From: Pisolithus tinctorius
Taxonomy: Eukaryota > Basidiomycota > Agaricomycetes > Boletales > Pisolithaceae
Reading direction: 5' to 3'
Length of the DNA: 64,000 bases
Assembly: GCA_024663395.1 (NCBI GenBank)
Contig: JANFAH010000025.1
Location: 558,001-622,000, forward strand
The notes under the pieces are model-generated. The model was not told where the DNA came from and ran no database searches. It saw only the letters and a list, made by a program, of their open reading frames with translations. Below, one piece after another: positions 1 to 11,534 of the stretch. Both the position numbers and the translations under genes were made by a program. The number at the start of each line of letters is the position of its first letter. The first letter of the stretch is position 1.

Positions 1-1480
1 GCATACATCCATACCTTTCGTGCCGTGCCGTCTTGTATTTGCTACCTAGAGAAAGAAGAGTACTAACACGAAAAATGTGATCACGAGGTATCGCCGCACT
101 TGTGGACCGCCTGCATTGAGGTATTTGACGAAATAGTGTTACGGAGGGCCGCCTTGAGTTCCGATGGAGACGCGAAGGCCGTCGGCTGGTGTTCGTCGCA
201 TCGATGCACTCGCCAGTTCTGAATGGGCGCTCTGCTGTCCCGGAACGGAACTTGCGAACCCGGATCCGATGATCATGCCGAGATTCGGAACGACACCCGT
301 CTGCGCACTGGGATCAACCCAGGCCTGGGATATGTGAAGTGCTCGACGTCGTCCTATTGGGAAGCCACGCTTTGATCACTGTTTTCACTCGAGGGAGGAT
401 GGCACAGTCCCTGTCCTTCTCACGATGCAAGCTGGACGAGCAGATGTCTTCGCCGTTGGTGTTCCGTCCTCTAATCCCATCACGGCGTTCAAGAAACTAT
501 CCCTGCGAGTCCGTTCATTCCAAATCTCCAAAGGGAACACATTAGTACGCTCCTCACAGTGGAGTCGAGTATGTAAGGATTCTCCGAGCAATCGCCTTAC
601 GGTCCTGATACCTCTAATCAGTGTCAAGTATGGGGCTATTCGTGCTCATTAACCTGTGAAGGTTATTACATCTCTATCCTAAATTGCATACAGCCAAGAC
701 ACGCAGACAGGGAACCTGCGATACTGGCGCTAACAGATTCGTTGCGGAAGACCTGATCTGGGTTTCGCAGGAAACGCATGGAAGCTGGGTGAGTGTAGGT
801 CATGACATCCACAAACACCTCGATGGCCTATAGCCTCATCCATCGCGTGGTACAGTTGACATCCCTACGCTGGCTTCCTGTCAGATATAAGGTTTGCCTT
901 TATGCAAGCTCGACGTTACTGGAGTATCCACGTCGCCTTTCTCAGACCGGAACCGCTGAGCCTTCCATTGAAGGGTTTATGGCCAGCGAACTTCTCGATA
1001 CCATCGTTCGTATCCACGATTCACTTTGACGCCGTCGTCGTCGAGAGGAGCATAATCTCCCTGTGCGAGCCGGTCCAGCTCCTCACCTGCACTTCCAAGT
1101 TATGCATTGCAGAGAGCCTGGCCAACTTTGCCAATGGTACGCAGATCTGGCTGAAAAGAGGGGATCTGTAGGTGCCTGCCAATCACGCAGTACAACTGAC
1201 CCGATTTCATGCTTTTGCGCCAATCGTACACGGTCGCATCAAATCAATTACGCAGTTAGTCAGGTGTGCGCATTCCGTTCTTTTGAACCTTTAGAACGAA
1301 CGTTGGCCAGGCATCTTAAAACATATCGCATTATCGCAGACACGGGTGCTGGGGTAGCAAATGCGACGATGTGTGCCCGTTTGGGATGGAATGCGGAATC
1401 TATGTGCGTGCCGAGGATGCACGGAGACAAGTTCTGGACATTTCCCGTATGAAGATGTTTGTTGTCAAGGTACCCAATTT
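1..1480. repeat. Left copy of a long direct repeat (pair with 62649-64000)
   Basis: The first bases of the window (gcatacatccatacctttcg) recur at 62649, and the two regions stay alignable with scattered substitutions and small indels to the right edge of the window. The unit holds about 300 bp of non-coding sequence followed by a decayed TRP5-like gene. The spacing between copies is about 62.65 kb. Both copies keep ordinary CG content, unlike the DNA between them. The left boundary lies at or before base 1 and cannot be seen. Confidence 0.9.
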
Positions 1481-1925
1481 GTCAACATGTAAGTCAATCA
1501 AGGTACTCAATACGATGCGCTTAGGTCGTACCCGTGGAGACTGACTCAAAGACACTGAAGGAAAGGAATTGTTAACGAAGGGATGAGAGATTGGGATGCG
1601 AACCTTGCTACGACGCACTTCCTCATCGAATCCATTGTCAATTCCCATATATTGTCCGCGACTGGCAAGAGGTGAAATCAAAGCACAGATGAGGCAGGCG
1701 ACGGGAGAGTTACATGTGGCTATCGCATACGTTGGTGCCGGCATGTGTCCTCGTACGAGGTTATCCCGGATACATCTGTGTACCTCGTCGGGCGTTGAGA
1801 CAAGAGGCGAGGGTGCACTCGAATGAATTTATCGTCCTGGTGTGCTATGATGGATCTCTTCTGGTCCCCTCCTCGTGCCTTGAGATGGCGAGGCACATCG
1901 ACACGAACTATACAAGCAGGCAGGT
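358..1925 (+). pseudogene. TRP5: Tryptophan synthase (TRP5-like) pseudogene, copy A
   Basis: A functional TRP5 enzyme makes tryptophan from indole-3-glycerol phosphate and serine with fused alpha and beta domains. This copy holds recognisable pieces in order: alpha N-terminus MQAGRADVFAVGVPSSNPI (from 425), alpha middle (about 665-790, ending at a gtgagt donor near 789), alpha end (about 960-1060), the beta PLP-lysine region ANGTQIWLKRGDL (1129-1171), the beta glycine-rich region (1321-1400), and late beta sequence (about 1530-1830). Stops and frameshifts separate the pieces. The alpha GPAIQ stretch, part of the alpha C-terminus and the alpha-beta linker are deleted. Intron remnants persist, so it is a genomic duplicate, not a retrocopy. 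It is non-functional. Confidence 0.85.
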
Positions 1926-2585
1926 ACGTCTACATTTTCCCCAACCAACTTCTTCTCTCTCGTGTTCAACATCGCGCTGCTCATATTTATCGCAGCTGAC
2001 CGTTCTCCCGATACTGGCGCCGGGCTACTAGTCTTGATTAACAACAATTACGTCACAACACTGGTTCTGGGCAGAGACTCGCAACGAACCATTATCCAAC
2101 GAAATGTAGGCTGGACGTCTGGAGGGTTCTTGTTAGTGGAGAGATGGCAGGGAGCGGAGCAGTGGTAGTTGAGGGAAGGGCTGTCACGCTTGATCCGGCA
2201 AGTATAGAAAGCGTGTCAGTGAGGTGCGTACGGATTCCAAGCAACTTGCCACACTCGCAAAAGAGAATAAGCATTTTATAGTGTGATTCCCAACCCTCCG
2301 AAATCAAAGTTATTTTGTGTCTCTCTTCAGCTACGGTGCACTGGCTTACAACACATGTTGAAGGGATAGGTCACAACCACCTACATACTGACCGCGTAAC
2401 ATTGTATGGGATATGATTGGCCCTAGGGGTTCGTGTTCTTCCTTTGTGCTTGTCAAAGTCCTGAAGTCAACGAATAGGAAGAACGTACAAGAAGCTGTCG
2501 AATCACTGCCAGTGCACCTGTGCCCAGCACTTAGAACATGCCATTAGATCATGCAAGCCAAAGAAAGCTCATTTATTTTCCTTTA
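1926..2585. other. No gene recognised
   Basis: CG content is ordinary. Short open frames occur on both strands, but none shows a recognisable motif or consistent splice signals. The stretch separates TRP5 copies A and B. Its last bases resemble a fungal intron end (tttccttag-like, near 2580-2585) feeding into copy B. Confidence 0.5.
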
Positions 2586-3688
2586 GCCTGTCCTATGTCC
2601 CACTCATAGCACCGTCGACGTCCCTGCACCGACTTCCTCACTTGGTTTCCGTTGCAGATTCCTTCATTTATGTCGTCTTGCGTGTAAGTTCTTCCTCGAT
2701 ATTAGTTGGTCGTTATCGGAATATGCATACCGCATCTCCCAGATGGAAACCACCGGCTCTTCCGGCAAAGGGTTCGTGAACAACAAGCTTCCCGACATCA
2801 TCGCTCGTATCCGCAAGCACACTTCCGTACGTCTTGCTGCGGGTTTCGGAGTTGCTACCCATGTTCACTTTGATGCCGTTGTCGAAGCTGGAACTGATGG
2901 CGTTTTCATCGGGAGTCGCATTGTCTCCCTTATCAGAGAATCGCCGGCAGGTCAAGTTCCTCAGGTAGTCGAGAACCTCTGCAGAGGATTCAAGAGGTCA
3001 TCGCCCTCCAACCCCTCCACTGCCGGAGTTCAGAGTCCGCAATACCATTACCCGGTCGTTGCCGTGATAACTCGACCGACTGAAATGTCACTTCTCCCCC
3101 CGCGCTTCGGCTGGTATGTTCTGGAAGCGCGTTATGACTGTCTCCTCGAGTTAGAGGAGGCCTCCAACGCTACGCAGAATGATCCAATGTTCTGGGATGA
3201 GTTCGAAAGCCACTATGGTTACATGAACCGCCCTTCCAAGCCATACTTTGCGGAAAGTCTGACCAAGTATGCTAATGGTGCACAGATTTGGCTAAAACGA
3301 GAGGATCTGTACGTGTCCGCTAACCACACAGTTCAATCGGTCTGATCTCATGCTTTTACAGCAACCATACAGGGTCACATAAAATCAATAACGCGGTTCG
3401 CCAGGTGTGCGTTTGCCCGTTCCTTTCAATGTTTTAGGTTGAATGTCAGCCAAGATCCTTTGGCTATACGTCTCGGCAAAACTCGCGTTATTGCAGAAAC
3501 GGGTGCCAGACAACATGGTGTGGCGACTGCGACCGTGTGTGCCTGTGTCGGGATGGAGTGCGTAATCTATATGAGTGCCGATGATGTACGCTGTTGATGT
3601 GCTGGAATACATTGCCTCTCTGGGAGAGGTGACAAAGATGTAGAATAGATTTCCCAGCTCTTGCCCGGAAAATGGGCTGATTGCCTTG
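2586..3688 (+). pseudogene. TRP5: Tryptophan synthase (TRP5-like) fragment, copy B
   Basis: This is the best preserved TRP5 piece. Exon 2586-2683 reads SYVPLIAPSTSLHRLPHLVS and ends VVLR at a gtaagt donor; intron 2684-2742. The next exon, 2743-3308, is open through the alpha C-terminus (METTGSSGKGFVNNKLPDII, then FGVATHVHFDAVVEAG), the linker and the beta start up to IWLKREDL. Introns 3309-3361 and about 3405-3437 follow; the exon between them encodes [14 protein letters not shown]. Then comes [21 protein letters not shown] large deletion joins beta position ADDVR to the C-terminal SLSGRGDKDVE, where a tag stop replaces a glutamine codon. Promoter and alpha N-terminus are absent. Functional enzyme is impossible. 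Confidence 0.88.
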
Positions 3689-4710
3689 ACTGACACATTT
3701 GAAAGATGGTAGATGGAATCTCGCCATAGAGGGGAAAGACTGTAGAAGCTGCAAGTGATCATGTCAATGAGGGCAAAATGTGCATTCCAGGCAGTTAATG
3801 AACAAGTATGAACCTACATATCACTCCATGACTATGCTTGTTTGTGCACCCAAATGATGATGGCAGCCTCATTTTCCCCCTCAACATTCAACCATAATTT
3901 CCAGAAAGGACATGAACATCTTCACCCCCTCACCTATGACTCAGCTACTCTGGATAATGCAACTCCACCAGCACCTTGGGTTGCTGGCCAAGGCAGCCCT
4001 GCAGTACATTGGCTATTCCTTTGATGCAGTGGAGCCTAGTATGGTCAGCTGATTAGCCACTTGTTTGTGCTGACAACCAAGCCTGTTAACAGTGACAGCA
4101 ATAATATGATCATGCCATGATTGCCATGCTAAACTCCCCTATTGAAGAACTTGTTCATTGTTCCCCAACTCTCCTCCATTATCCTTGGTGGAACCCATCC
4201 TGAGACTGCCCATACTGTGGTGAGCTCAGTGGGAGAGTGCATGGGGTACAAGGGGAGAGGATGATATCAAAGCAAAGATGAGAGCCCATGCACTTGGTTA
4301 GGCCATATGAGATGGTCAGCAGAGGCTGACAATCAGCCATTGGTGACAGGCCAGTGGAGGTCAAGCCCATGTATGGCTTGTGCACATGTGTTACATGAGA
4401 GCCATGAACCTATTGTCACCTTGTAGTATGGGAGAGCCCAACTGATGAGTGTCACCATGTAGTACAGCTGAGCCTGAGAGGAACTGTTGTCATGAGGAAT
4501 GGTGCAGCTGTGGTTTGAATTGTCATTGTCAGTTACAAGCAGGCTGGGGAGTAAGTGTCATCATGGACTATGGGGGGGCCCAATAAATGAGTGTCACCAT
4601 AGCATACAGCTGAGCCCATAAGTAGGAGTCATTATAGAGAATGGCTGGGCAGAGGTTAGAATTGTCATCATGGGGTACAAGCCAGCTGTGGGACTAGGGT
4701 GTAGCCACTG
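3689..4710. other. CG-depleted non-coding stretch with a degenerate tandem duplication
   Basis: No coding sequence is supported. CG dinucleotides become rare just after about 3720, which marks the left edge of the CG-depleted island. Two related units begin near 4430 and 4572 (shared core gatgagtgtcaccat, then cagctgagcc), about 142 bp apart, so this looks like an eroded tandem repeat. Confidence 0.55.
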
Positions 4711-5537
4711 CATCAGGAAAATAACACTTTGACTATTTTGACTATTTTGTGACTATTGTGACTATTTGTGACTTTTTTTGAAGGAATCTACTATCCATGC
4801 TTTTTTTTGACTGCACACAGCATTGAAGAATGAAAAGAGAATGGAATCTATTGAGACAACTCAGGAATACTAAGTAGATGATATATCTAAGCCAAGAAGA
4901 CCAGAAAATGTCTCAAAATTTAGAGATATTGAGCTGTTGGTGTGATACACTCTCTCTGAGAGAAAAATCACAATATCTCTTTGAAACCTCCATCAATTTG
5001 AATGTATGTGGTATCTACTGAAAGCTATGAATCGGGTGGTTTGAATGAGACAAAAATCAGTGAGAAAAATGCAGTCATACCAGTTGGAGATGGGTAACAT
5101 ACCTGTGGGAACAACCAACAACCTCAGGGGCCAGTGTTCCCACAGGTATGATTCCCATGTCCCACAGGCATGGTAGCACTGTTCTCACTGATTTTGGTCT
5201 CATTCAAACCACCTGATTCATAGCTTTCAGTAGATACCACATACATTCAAATTGATGGAGGTTTCAAAGAGATATTGTGATTTTTCTCTCAGAGAGAGAG
5301 TATCACACCAACAGCTCAATATCTCTAAATTTTGAGACATTTTCTGGTCTTCTTGGCTTAGATATATCATCTACTTAGTATTCCTGAGTTGTCTCAATAG
5401 ATTCCATTCTCTTTTCATTCTTCAATGCTGTGTGCAGTCAAAAAAAAGCATGGATAGTAGATTCCTTCAAAAAAAGTCACAAATAGTCACAATAGTCACA
5501 AAATAGTCAAAATAGTCAAAGTGTTATTTTCCTGATG
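4711..5537. repeat. Long near-perfect inverted repeat (foldback element)
   Basis: The left end catcaggaaaataacac (4711-4727) is the exact reverse complement of the right end (5521-5537). Complementarity runs inward for about 355 bp per arm (4711 to about 5066, about 5183 to 5537), with only a few mismatches. The 115-bp centre contains a second small inverted repeat (catacctgtgggaac near 5098 against gttcccacaggtatg near 5139). There is no coding sequence. The layout fits a foldback/MITE-like element; a dinucleotide tg flanks both ends, but no longer target duplication is clear. Confidence 0.9.
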
Positions 5538-5884
5538 TGCAATATGAGTAGTCCCAGGTAAGCCCAGAGTTGGGTGTCCCTGGAAGGTATAACAAAGGTA
5601 TGAGTTTCTCAGTGTATGAAGTAGTCACTATATTAGTACCTAACAAAGGTATGAGTTTCTACACTACATCAGTACCAAGTAAACAAGCGGGAATCTAGCT
5701 ATACTCACCTCAGTGTATGAAGTAGTCACTGAGGTGGAAAACAATGGTGTGGAAAATTTATAGTATGGTAATTAGTAAGTGTAGTGACATTGGAATTTAA
5801 TTCTGAGGGTCAGGGAGAAATTCCGAGCCCTCTGGGCAAAACTCCGAGATGCTACCATAATTCCAGATCACATTCTCAACAAGG
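5538..5884. repeat. Short interspersed repeats, no gene
   Basis: The words taacaaaggtatgagtttct (near 5588 and 5641) and cagtgtatgaagtagtcact (near 5610 and 5713) each occur twice. A CG-bearing patch with aattccg lies near 5818. No open frame of interest is seen. Confidence 0.5.
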
Positions 5885-6978
5885 TATGGATGGGCTCAGC
5901 CCCTGAGTTCACCCCTGGCAGCACTGTCATGCAAGTTGGCCCAACACCAATGCCATGCTAGCCATCCCAGCAACACTGCCATGTGGGCTGGCCCACCATG
6001 AATGCCATGCAGGCCATCCTGGGATGAATGCCATGTGAGCCAGGCTAACACCAATGCAATATGAATAGGCCCAATACCAATGCCATGCAGGCTGGCACAA
6101 CACCAATGCCATGCTGGCTGTCCTGGGATCAATTCCACATGGGCAGACCCAATACCAATGCCATTCAAGGCATCCCAGCACCAAAGCAATGTGAGCCAGG
6201 CCAACACAAACCCAGGACTAATGCCATGGAAGCCATCCTGGCTGGCACTGATTTAATGTGAACTGGCACAATGCCATGCCATGGAAGCCATGCTGGCACC
6301 AATGCCATGTGCTCTGGCACATCACCACTGCCTTGGGGCCATCATGGAAGCTGTCCCAGCACTGGCACCAGGTCCATGTGTTCCAGCACATCCCTAATGC
6401 CATGGGGCCATCATGCAGGCCATCCCAGCACCATTGGAATGTGTTCCAGCACAACACCAATGCCATGGAAGCCATCCCAGAACCTATGCCATATGTTCCA
6501 GCCATCTCCAATACCATGAGGCCTATTGTGCAGGCCATTCTGGCACCATTGTAATGTGTACCAGCACCAGACCAATGCCATGGAGGCTGGCCTGGCACTG
6601 GTTCCATGTATTCTGGCATATCCCCAATGTGATGGGTCCATCATGCAAGCCATCCCAGCACCTTAGTAATTAGTGCCAGCACATCCCCAATGCCATGGGG
6701 CCATCATGCAGGCCATTTTGGCACCATTGTAATGTGTTCCAGCACAACACCAATGCTGTGGAAGCCATCCCAGCACCTATGCCATTGTAATGTGTTCTGG
6801 CACAACACCAATGCCATAGAAGCTGCCCCAGCACCAGTTCCATGTATTCCAGCATATCCCCAATTCCATGAGTCCATCATGCAAGCCATGCTGGCACCAT
6901 TGTAATGTGTTCTGGCATGACACCAATGCTGTGGAAGCCATCCTGGCACCTACACCATTGTAATGTGTTCTGGCACAA
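5885..6978. repeat. Degenerate tandem (satellite-like) repeat
   Basis: The sequence is built from variants of ccaatgccatg, gccatcccagcac and gtaatgtgttctggcac. The word caccattgtaatgtgt recurs near 6543, 6722 and 6895, giving a higher-order period of roughly 175 bp. Long open frames exist on both strands here, but they follow from the repeat structure and are not genes. The Gypsy-A1 LTR begins directly inside this array. Confidence 0.75.
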
Positions 6979-7503
6979 TGTCAAGTTTGGGGTGTCCAGG
7001 TTGAGGCTGGACCAGAGACCGAAGCAGGCACAAGGCCAAGGGGTCAGAGTCAGGGGTAAAGACGAAGATACAGAAGGATGGACTGTTTGGACTTAGCAAC
7101 TGGGGCTACAGTGCTATTCCCCTGCATGGGTCTCAGTCTGAGTCCGAGGCCAAGATGGAGTTATCAGAGTTAACTTAGTTGATTTCAGACTGAGGAAGTA
7201 CAGGCTGAGTATCTAAGACTTTATATACCAGAAGTGTCTATAGTATGGAGACCAGTAATGCCAGTCTCACAAGGATTGCTAAGGTGATTGGTAAGACAAG
7301 TATTAGTAAGACATGACTAAGGTAACAGAGACTGGGACAGATGGACTGGGGACAGGACTGGGCAGGACTTAACCGAAATGACATGCACTGCAAAGCAGTG
7401 CTTACTGTGCTAGGACCTCTGGGGACAAGGGTTTGGCAAGGCTGAGGCTGGACTGGATGAGTGCAAGGCCAAGTCTGGCCAGGGTCGAGACATGACTATG
7501 ACA
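6979..7503 (-). repeat. 3' LTR of Gypsy-A1
   Basis: This 525-bp LTR begins tgtcaag and ends tatgaca. It is homologous along its length to both LTRs of Gypsy-A2. A minus-strand TATA box (ctttatata on the plus strand, 7219-7227) lies inside. A purine-rich tract on the minus strand (reverse of ccccctcttagggg, about 7508-7521) abuts it and fits the polypurine tract that primes plus-strand synthesis. Confidence 0.9.
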
Positions 7504-7641
7504 GTATCCCCCTCTTAGGGGTTGAACCCATGAGACCCCTGCGAGAGTGGCAGGCTGAGTCCGAAAATCAGCTGAGTTTGAAAAAACTGATACTTGTGGC
7601 TTGCTAAGCCCTTTGCATCTTTCTTTCTCATCCTAACCATC

Positions 7642-8731
7642 ATGTCTGAATCAAGGCTGATCATTGCCACCAATAACAACAATGAGGGCTGTGCCATTGT
7701 CAATTGGACCCAAGTGCCTGACAATGAAATTAGGTACAACACCAATGACAAGGAAGAGGTGATGAAGGCCAAATCGAAGGAGAGGAAAAGGTGCAAGGTG
7801 GCTGAGCAAGCCTGGCAGGAGGAGCAGGCTTGGCTTGAGGCCAAGAGGGTGGCAAGAGAGCAAGCTGAGGCTGAGAGGGCTGAGAGGGAGAAGGCTGAGA
7901 GGATAGCATGGGAGGCTGAGGAGCAAAGGGTGTGCAAGGATGAGGAGAGACGCAAGGCCAAGGAGGAAAGGGAGGCTGAGCGAAGATGCAAGGCTGAGGC
8001 TGGGAAGGGTGATGAAGCTGGGGCCAGTGGTAGCGAGGCCAGCGAAGTAAAAAAGGTAGTTATGGACCCCAGGTGAGTACCCCCCCATCTTGTGCATACC
8101 TCTCTTGACATTCCTTTTTAGCTGCATGCGCTGCGCCTGGGCTCAAGTCGTCTGCAAATTCCTCGTGGACGGCAACAAAAAACGGGTTGCCTGTGTTCGC
8201 TGCAACCAGTCGAAGGGCAAATGCTGGTGGCCTGGAGATGGGAAGGACTCCGAGGCCAGTCCCAAGGTTGCCTCCAAGGTTGACAAAGGGAAGAAGCAGA
8301 AGGCTGATGATGGGACGCCTGAGCCTGGGCTGAGCCAAAAGAAGAGGGCGAAGTCGAAACTGACCAAGGTGCTGGAGACTGATGAACCCGAGGTTGGTGG
8401 GAGCAGGGTGAGGAAGGCTGGAGCAGGTGGGTTCCCAGGCTTAGAGGATAAGCTCAAGTGGCTTATTGATGTCACAGGGCTCATTGCCAACAACCTGGTG
8501 GGCCTCTTTGAGGCCCATGAGACTGTGGCCAAGAACTCTGGTAGGATCACCAATGCACTCGAGGCGATGCTCAATGAGTCCTATGGCTTCAGCATGGCAG
8601 TCTCGCCCTCGGACTTGGGCTCTTCTGAGCTCAACTCCAACAAGCTACATGAGGAGGCCAAGTGGTTGAAAGCACATGGCAAGGATGAGGAGGAAGAGTC
8701 CAAAGAGGAGGATGAGAGCATGGCCGAGTAG
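7642..8731 (+). CDS. Antisense accessory gene of Gypsy-A1: Zn2Cys6-like protein with charged helical N-terminus
   Basis: The gene runs opposite to gag-pol, between the integrase end and the 3' LTR. Model: ATG 7642, exon 1 to 8072, intron 8073-8121 (gtgagt...ttttag), exon 2 8122-8731; spliced length 346 codons without a stop. An in-frame upstream ATG at 7594 is possible. The N-terminal third is rich in A/E/R/K and is probably a long helix. Exon 2 opens with CMRCAWAQVVC, then 12 residues, then CVRCNQSKGKC: spacing C-x2-C-x6-C-x12-C-x2-C-x6-C, which equals the fungal Zn2Cys6 (binuclear zinc cluster) DNA-binding pattern. The C-terminus is acidic (KDEEEESKEEDESMAE). Function is unknown; DNA binding is inferred. 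Exon 2 keeps many CG dinucleotides, unlike its surroundings. Confidence 0.75.
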
Positions 8732-8910
8732 GTTTTGTAGTGTAGTGCCCTTGTTACTCTTCTCTGTGAATGTGACGTGCCCAGTGTCTGGTGTTTTACA
8801 GTAAAGTAAGAGAAAACAAGAAAGAGAAAACAAAGTAAGTAAGAGATCAAGGGAACACTAGATACCAATAGGAAACAGAAACAGGAACTGAGGCCAGTTG
8901 AGACTGGTCC
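8732..8910. other. Convergent intergenic gap in Gypsy-A1
   Basis: This is the short gap between the 3' end of the antisense accessory gene and the 3' end of the integrase. It contains aagtaagagaaaacaagaaa-type purine-rich sequence on the plus strand. No terminator can be assigned. Confidence 0.4.
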
Positions 8911-9695
8911 TCATTGGTATGGGCTGGGTTTACTGGGGTAGCAGGAGTGGAACTCTTGTATGAGTTCAGAGGCATTGTCAAGTTCAGTAGCAAGTACCCA
9001 AGTGGTTTCTTCTTCTGTCCCTTTGTAGCCAGTCCACTGGACTAGATACTGTAACCAACACTGGCAATGCCAGTTGACCTTTGAGTCAAGGATTTCTGCT
9101 ACCTTGAACTCTAGTTCACCATTGACTTCAACTGGTGGGGGTGGTGGTTGAGTCTGGTTTGGGATGGTGTTAGGGACAGCCAGCTCAAGTTGGGACATGT
9201 GGAAGACCAGGTGGACTGTGCACATTGAGTCTGGCAGGCACAGTGTGAATGAGTGGGTACTGGCCTGAGCTATGACCAGATATGGTCCAAGGTTCTTCTC
9301 CAAGAGCTTCTTGGAAGGCCAGGTAGACCGGAAGTACTTGGCTTTGACATATACCTGGTCACTGACCTTGAAGTCCGGAGCTGGCATGTGTTTGGCATTG
9401 GCTGGGCCTTGGTATTGTTGTTGAGCAAGGGTCATTTCTTCCCATAGGTATTGATGCAGTGAATCTAAGTCAACTGCATAGTCACAAGCCCAAGCAGAGG
9501 TGAGGTCACGCTCTGGGTATACTGAAATGCTGGGGTGATAACCCTTATTAGCAAAGAAAGGGGAAACACTGGTAGTAGCACTAGGGGCATTATTGTAAGT
9601 GAACTTGGCCAGAGGTAGTAGTTTGGCCCAATTATCCTGCTGGTAGTTGCAGTATACTTGGAGGTATTGTTCTAGGGTCTGGTTGGTCCTTTCGG
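8911..9695 (-). pseudogene. Gypsy-A1 integrase C-terminal half with chromodomain
   Basis: Reading minus, the frame resumes at TNQTLEQYLQVYCNYQQDNW just after the X1 insertion. It continues through the integrase C-terminal domain (FKVSDQVYVKAKYF) to a chromodomain near the end (FKVAEILDSKVNWHCQCWLQ, then WTGYKGTEEETTW). In chromoviruses this domain steers integration to marked chromatin. This half is open to its stop at 8911. It is separated from the catalytic core by 1.84 kb of X1. Confidence 0.85.
9692..9695. repeat. Target duplication of X1, left (tcgg)
   Basis: The four bases tcgg precede X1. The matching right copy is ttgg at 11535-11538, one CG-to-TG change away. Removing X1 and one copy restores the integrase order seen in Gypsy-A2. 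Confidence 0.75.
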
Positions 9696-11534
9696 TGTGA
9701 GTCAAAGTGTGGAAAGGTGGTGAAAACCAACCAAAACCAACACAAAAGACAAATATGAGCGAGTGGTGGTGTGCCTCTGCAGAACCTGGAGTGCAGAAAC
9801 CTAAATGTGGGGGGGAACTTCAAGTGGAGGTGCTCCTGGCACAAGTCGTCAACGAGTTACACAGGAGAAGATGAATGGATGATGATTGAGAAGGGGATGC
9901 TGAACGGAGTGAAGGTGTTCAGCCGAAAGTACTTTGGAGTAATGGACTTTGATAAAATGTGCTCCTGGCGCAAGTCATTGACGAGTTATGCAGGAGTGGA
10001 GGGATGACAAAGCCTGCTGACTAAGAGGAAGCTTCAGATGAATAATGGAGGCAGATAGACTCTTCCAAATGAGCCTCAACTACCAAGTATACAAATGATG
10101 ACAGATAGACCCCTTTGTGGAGCCTCAACTGTCGACGACGAGATAGGCACTGGACTGACTGCTGGACTGCTTCTGAATTGATTGTGGGTAGCTAAGTACA
10201 TGGGGGTTTATATACTGTGGGGGGAGCACAGCTTGTGACAAACAAGGCACAAACACCTGGTAAGTAATGAGTAAGGACTGAGTAATCATGATGAGTAAGC
10301 GAGAAATGAAAAGTAAGCAAGCAAAGAAGATTGGTAAGTATTGGCAATGAACAAGTCAAGGATAGTCAAAATATCACAGAATGAGTCAAATGGAGTCAGA
10401 AACTGAGTAAGCGCACTGATATCACATTAGGGGGTGGCAATGCAAGTCAGATCTCGGCGGAGACATCTCTAGATCCAAAGATGGCATGACAGATGGACAG
10501 TGTTTCCAGATAGGGAAGTATTAATTCCAGAATTGAAGGGCATGAGTCAGGCGTCAAAGGGGGCTAGGGCATTGGGGGTCTGTGGGGCAATGGGAGCATA
10601 TGCGATCGCGTCTCCCACCCTTCCATCCTCTCAGCGAAGTTAACAAAAACTTCATGAACGGGGTTCTGACGGAGGAGAAGGAGAAGGAGGGACGTCTTCT
10701 GCTGGATCTTGCAGTAGGAAGGCAAGATGCACGTCATACTCGTCATGGATGCGATCAGGGAGGCTGGAGAACAGTAGACTATGCTGCAGCTGTCGCAATG
10801 CAGGAAGAATGATGGACAAGATTGGAATAAAGACAGTGCAGGGAGCAGGGAGGAACGATCCATATGCTTCATCAAGAGGGGAGACCGAAACGACCACATA
10901 AGACCTTTCTAAACGAGTGACAGACCTGAGGTGACCAAAGAATGTCCTTCTGGAAGTCATACTGACAAGGAGAACATGCTGACCAAGCTGCATGGGATGG
11001 GATGGGGCTGACAACGATGGGATGAACCAGGGGGCTTCAGGACAGAAGCTGGTGGGAATGCCTGGCAGATATACATAGCCATTGTCTCTGGCAAATGAGC
11101 CAAGCGAGATGATTGATGAAGAGGTGGCCATGATTGATGGACTTAGCAAAATGAGCGTCTGATGGATGGAGTGCTGTAGAAATGCATAGGGTGTGAGGAT
11201 CCTCTCCAAATTTGGAAGGAAGAATCATGGGGCTGAGCACTTTAAGCGAGTGTGGGAACCGAGTTGATATCTTTGGAAATGGCGGAGATACGACAGAAAC
11301 CGGAATGCTGTACACGGGCGCTAAAAACTTTTAATGCGTGCTTAACTCGCTTCCTCTTTTCTCTTTAGCACTGACGACTCGTTCTTGTGCGAAGGATGAC
11401 TGTTCACGTCCAACAGTCTTTCTACGCATGAGGCCTTTAGTCTTCATCTGCATGCATGGGCATTGCGTGCAACTCGTTGACGAGTTAGGCAGAGTCAGCT
11501 GTAACCATGTCCACAACACCTTTGGTGTGTGACA
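9696..11534 (-). mobile_element. X1: 1.84-kb LTR-like element with its own ORF
   Basis: The element starts tgtgagtcaaag and ends ggtgtgtgaca on the plus strand, so it has the TG...CA ends of an LTR and no terminal inverted repeat beyond that. It is one of three alignable copies (X2, X3), all flanked by 4-bp duplications derived from YCGG. A minus-strand TATATAAA (plus strand 10207-10214) lies downstream of a minus-strand ORF. This would put the ORF in a U3-like region. No gag or pol is present. A solo LTR of a large unseen element, or a small non-autonomous element, are both possible. Confidence 0.75.
10652..11209 (-). CDS. X1 ORF, uncharacterised conserved protein
   Basis: This 185-residue open frame contains a core shared with X2 and X3: ISLGSFARDNGYVYLPGIPT, then FCPEAPWF, VSMTSRRTFFGHLRSVTRLE and RSYVVVSVSPLDEAYGSFLP. 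I do not recognise the family. The core may start at the internal ATG (MATSSSIIS, near 11131). A frame one base away upstream encodes MYSIPVSVVSPPFPKIS, which in X3 is fused in frame to the core. The original protein was therefore probably about 230 residues or more. Confidence 0.5.
   Translation of the reverse strand: MERILTPYAFLQHSIHQTLILLSPSIMATSSSIISLGSFARDNGYVYLPGIPTSFCPEAPWFIPSLSAPSHPMQLGQHVLLVSMTSRRTFFGHLRSVTRLERSYVVVSVSPLDEAYGSFLPAPCTVFIPILSIILPALRQLQHSLLFSSLPDRIHDEYDVHLAFLLQDPAEDVPPSPSPPSEPRS

Noticed and set aside
2743..3345. TRP5 copy B as a functional gene
   Set aside because: It lacks the alpha N-terminus and most of beta, and the frame after the second intron ends in a deletion and a stop.
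5896..7096. Several 60-130-residue open frames rich in Trp, Cys, Met and His on both strands
   Set aside because: They arise from the degenerate ccaatgccatg tandem repeat; frames overlap on both strands and change at every unit.
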